This document shows, one piece after another, positions 61,853 through 64,000 of a DNA stretch of 64,000 nt. This DNA is from Chromera velia (Eukaryota > Sar > Chromeraceae). Below the pieces are notes generated by a model, which worked only from the letters and a program-made list of their open reading frames with translations, was not told the origin of the DNA and did not search any database. Made by a program: the position numbers and the translations under genes. Location of the stretch: assembly GCA_018398765.1 (NCBI GenBank), contig JAHBMJ010003968.1, forward strand, positions 1 through 64,000, in the 5' to 3' direction. The first letter of the stretch is position 1. Each line of letters opens with the position of its first letter.

Positions 61853-64000
61853 TCACTTACTGCCTGCCTGCCTCCCGCCCCGAAGTTTTCTGCCTGAAGG
61901 GACAGGGGGTGCAGGATCGGACGTGCGTCCTTCGGCACTCTCTGAGAGGACCTCTGTAGGAATAGAAATCTCTCCTCCTGTCTCACCCGTCTCTCTCTCT
62001 CTACTCTCTGGCTTTGTGCCGCATGCGCAGCACGAGGTAGCGGCACTCTCTCCCTTGAAGTTTTTGAACAGACTGGCGAAGTCACAACGAACCGCGCTGT
62101 CAAACCCGTAGAAGGCGCAATCTGCACCCAAACCGTCATGGAAGGAAGCCTCGAGCTCAGAACATCTATGGGACTCTGGGTTGAACCCGTTCTCTGCATA
62201 CGCACGATCTGTCAAGATGCCTCGAAGGGCACTCATAGCCCCCGGAACATTCAGTGCTGCCCCAGCTTTCACCTTCCCTTTCAGCTCGGGGGTCATCTGC
62301 GCTCCATGGGTGAGAGCCTTCTTGATCTCCTCAGGGGTCACGGGTGACACGCCCAAACGCCCCGCTAGAACCTCACCGTATGAGTACAAAAGTGCAGCAG
62401 TGCCCGCAACCGCGGGGGTGGCCATGGAGGTGCCCGAGTACTCGACGTAGGTCGCCCCAGGGACAGTGGAGAGAATTTTCTCACCAGGCGCCGCGATATC
62501 AACCGCGGTCTCGGCGAAGTTGGACCACTCGGCGATCTCCCCGTCTCTCTTTGTGGCAGCCACGGTGATTGCGTTTGGGAATTCGAGAGAGAGACTTGCA
62601 GGAATGCGTAGTCCGAACTCGATGTCCCTCCCGTCGTTCCCTGCGGCCATGATGAACAGAGCGCCTCTCTGGCGTCCTCTATCAACAGCGTGTCGGAGGG
62701 CGTTGGGGAGGGAGCCAAACATGCCCCAGGAGTTTGAGAAGATCTTCACGCCGTTCGAGAGGCCGTAGTCGAACGAAGCGATGGCGTCTGCGGTCGTGCC
62801 GAACCCGAAAAAGTCGAGGAACTTCAGGGCGACGATGCGGACAACATTCGGGGGTGCGATACCGGCAATGCCTGCAGAGACACGAGGTGTCACGAGAACC
62901 AGGAAGAGTTGCAAGAAAGATGGTGGTGCTCAGAATCAAGGAAAACAAAGAGATGGGGGTGGCAAGTGATTGTGGAGGGGAACGAAACTCCAACGCTGCC
63001 TGACTGACTGACCTTCACTGTTGTTATGGGTAGCAGCCGCAATTCCTGCACAGTGAGTCCCATGGGAGTTGTCGTCTCCAATCGATCCTGCAGCGATCCC
63101 CCTGAAGGGGTACACGCTCATGTCGACTCCGTAGACGTCGTCCACCACTCCATTCATGTCGTCGTCAAACCCGGGCTCCCCGAACAGTTCGGCCTCATTC
63201 CTCCACATGGCGTCCCTCAAGTCAGGGTGGGAGAAGTCAACACCTGTGTCAACGATTCCGACAAGAATCTCCGGCGCATCAGATCCATCCAGGAAGGCAG
63301 ACCAGCGGGCCCATGCCTCAGGTGCTGCAAAAGAAGAGGGGGGCGGTAGATGCTACAATGCAAAGAATGCTCTTCAAAGACTTGAAGTTTTCTGTATGTT
63401 TGATCCGAGCACGGAGATACACTGGGCAGTAGGTAAAGGGGATGAAAGACACTTATGTGCAAAAGGGATTGCGAGAGGCATGAAAAGCGTGGAAGATGAA
63501 GAACAAATGGCAACTAAAACATGAACAACAGTACTGTTGCTCACCGTCTACGTCGGCATCCGACGGTTGATCCAGGTACCATTGTTCGCCAAAGAGCGGG
63601 TCGTTCACCATGGTTCTCCAGAAGGCTTCTGTGTAGTTGCGCAAACTGTGCTGTTCCTCTGGTTCTGGAGTGGTTTCGTTTTCAGCTCTGTTCTGTACGA
63701 GCGGATCAAGAGAAACAACGGAGTCCTCTTCAACGAACTCCACATCGTTGTCTTCGCGCAACGCTGCAAGGAGGGTTTCCTTGCTTTCCTCGTCAGTCAT
63801 CTCAACAACGTCCATGTCGACCTGCTTCAAATGCACAACTTCGTTTACCTTGCGCACAATATCGGCGTTCGGGTCCTCCAGTGCAGTCGCGAGTTCGCGT
63901 TTCTGTCCCCTCAAACCCGTCAGGATGTTGCGAAGAGATCGCACAGGTGTTGCACCGATTTCTGACAGGTGTTGCATGTCCTCCTCATGCAAACGCCTGT
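61853..64000 (-). CDS. subtilisin-like serine protease (S8), partial at right edge
   Basis: Three exons close in phase: from beyond the window edge to 63545, then 63324-63013 and 62871-61853. All catalytic elements are visible: Asp in VGIVDTGVDFSHPDL, His in DNSHGTHCAGIAAA, the oxyanion Asn region in FSNSWGMFGS, and Ser in SGTSMATPAVAGTAAL. The N-terminal part (KVNEVVHLKQVDMDVVEM, then DDVEF-like acidic text) resembles an S8 propeptide, so the missing 5' exon should carry a signal peptide. After the protease domain a Cys-rich segment ends in SAATSCCACG. It resembles the small CC-C-CG(G) Cys domains common in stramenopile and alveolate secreted proteins. A Ser/Glu-rich tail follows. It is probably secreted or in the endomembrane system, with subtilase maturation by propeptide cleavage. 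The 5' end lies outside the window. Confidence 0.85.

Overview
The window is nuclear DNA of a eukaryote with very intron-rich genes, long introns full of microsatellites, and AT-rich stretches of transposon debris between genes. I infer a plastid-bearing myzozoan alga, most likely Chromera velia or a close relative. The main reason is a large plus-strand gene (48629-59764) that reads as a signal-peptide-led, apicoplast-type replication protein: T7/Twinkle-like primase, DnaB-like helicase, 3'-5' exonuclease and A-family DNA polymerase in one frame. This matches the PREX protein of Plasmodium and Toxoplasma. No prokaryotic features, rRNA or tRNA genes were recognised.

Layout. 0-3 kb: a minus-strand gene leaving the left edge, then a plus-strand gene with a 3.5-copy peptide repeat. 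4.4-9.3 kb: a seven-exon minus-strand nucleotide-sugar-transporter-like gene, divergent from a nine-exon plus-strand gene (9.9-13.7 kb) for a Pro-rich protein with a Lys/Ala/Pro tail. 13.7-19.1 kb: an assembly gap, then AT-rich DNA with a decayed inverted-repeat transposon. 19.1-23.3 kb: two convergent genes of unknown function. 23.7-26.1 kb: a short-chain dehydrogenase. 26.4-36.7 kb: a mobile-element zone with two LINE 3' ends, a broken Ty3/gypsy chromovirus and a short TIR element. 36.9-42.5 kb: an intronless MYND-finger gene, a small two-exon gene, a 207-bp tandem array and an unknown gene. 43.4-47.8 kb: an eight-exon MORN-repeat gene, divergent from the PREX-like gene. 61.8-64 kb: a subtilisin-like protease leaving the right edge.

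Exon models were built by hand from splice signals, reading-frame phase and protein continuity. For the PREX-like gene (22 exons), the transporter (7), the MORN gene (8), the Pro-rich gene (9) and the dehydrogenase (4), all intron phases close without a break, which is strong internal support. Starts are less certain than interiors. The genes do not form a pathway. The replication protein probably acts in the plastid, the transporter in Golgi or ER membranes, and the MORN protein at membranes or cytoskeleton. A recurring oddity is the splice donor: GTC-type donors (GTCAGT, GTCGGT) are very common and often expand into tetranucleotide repeats.
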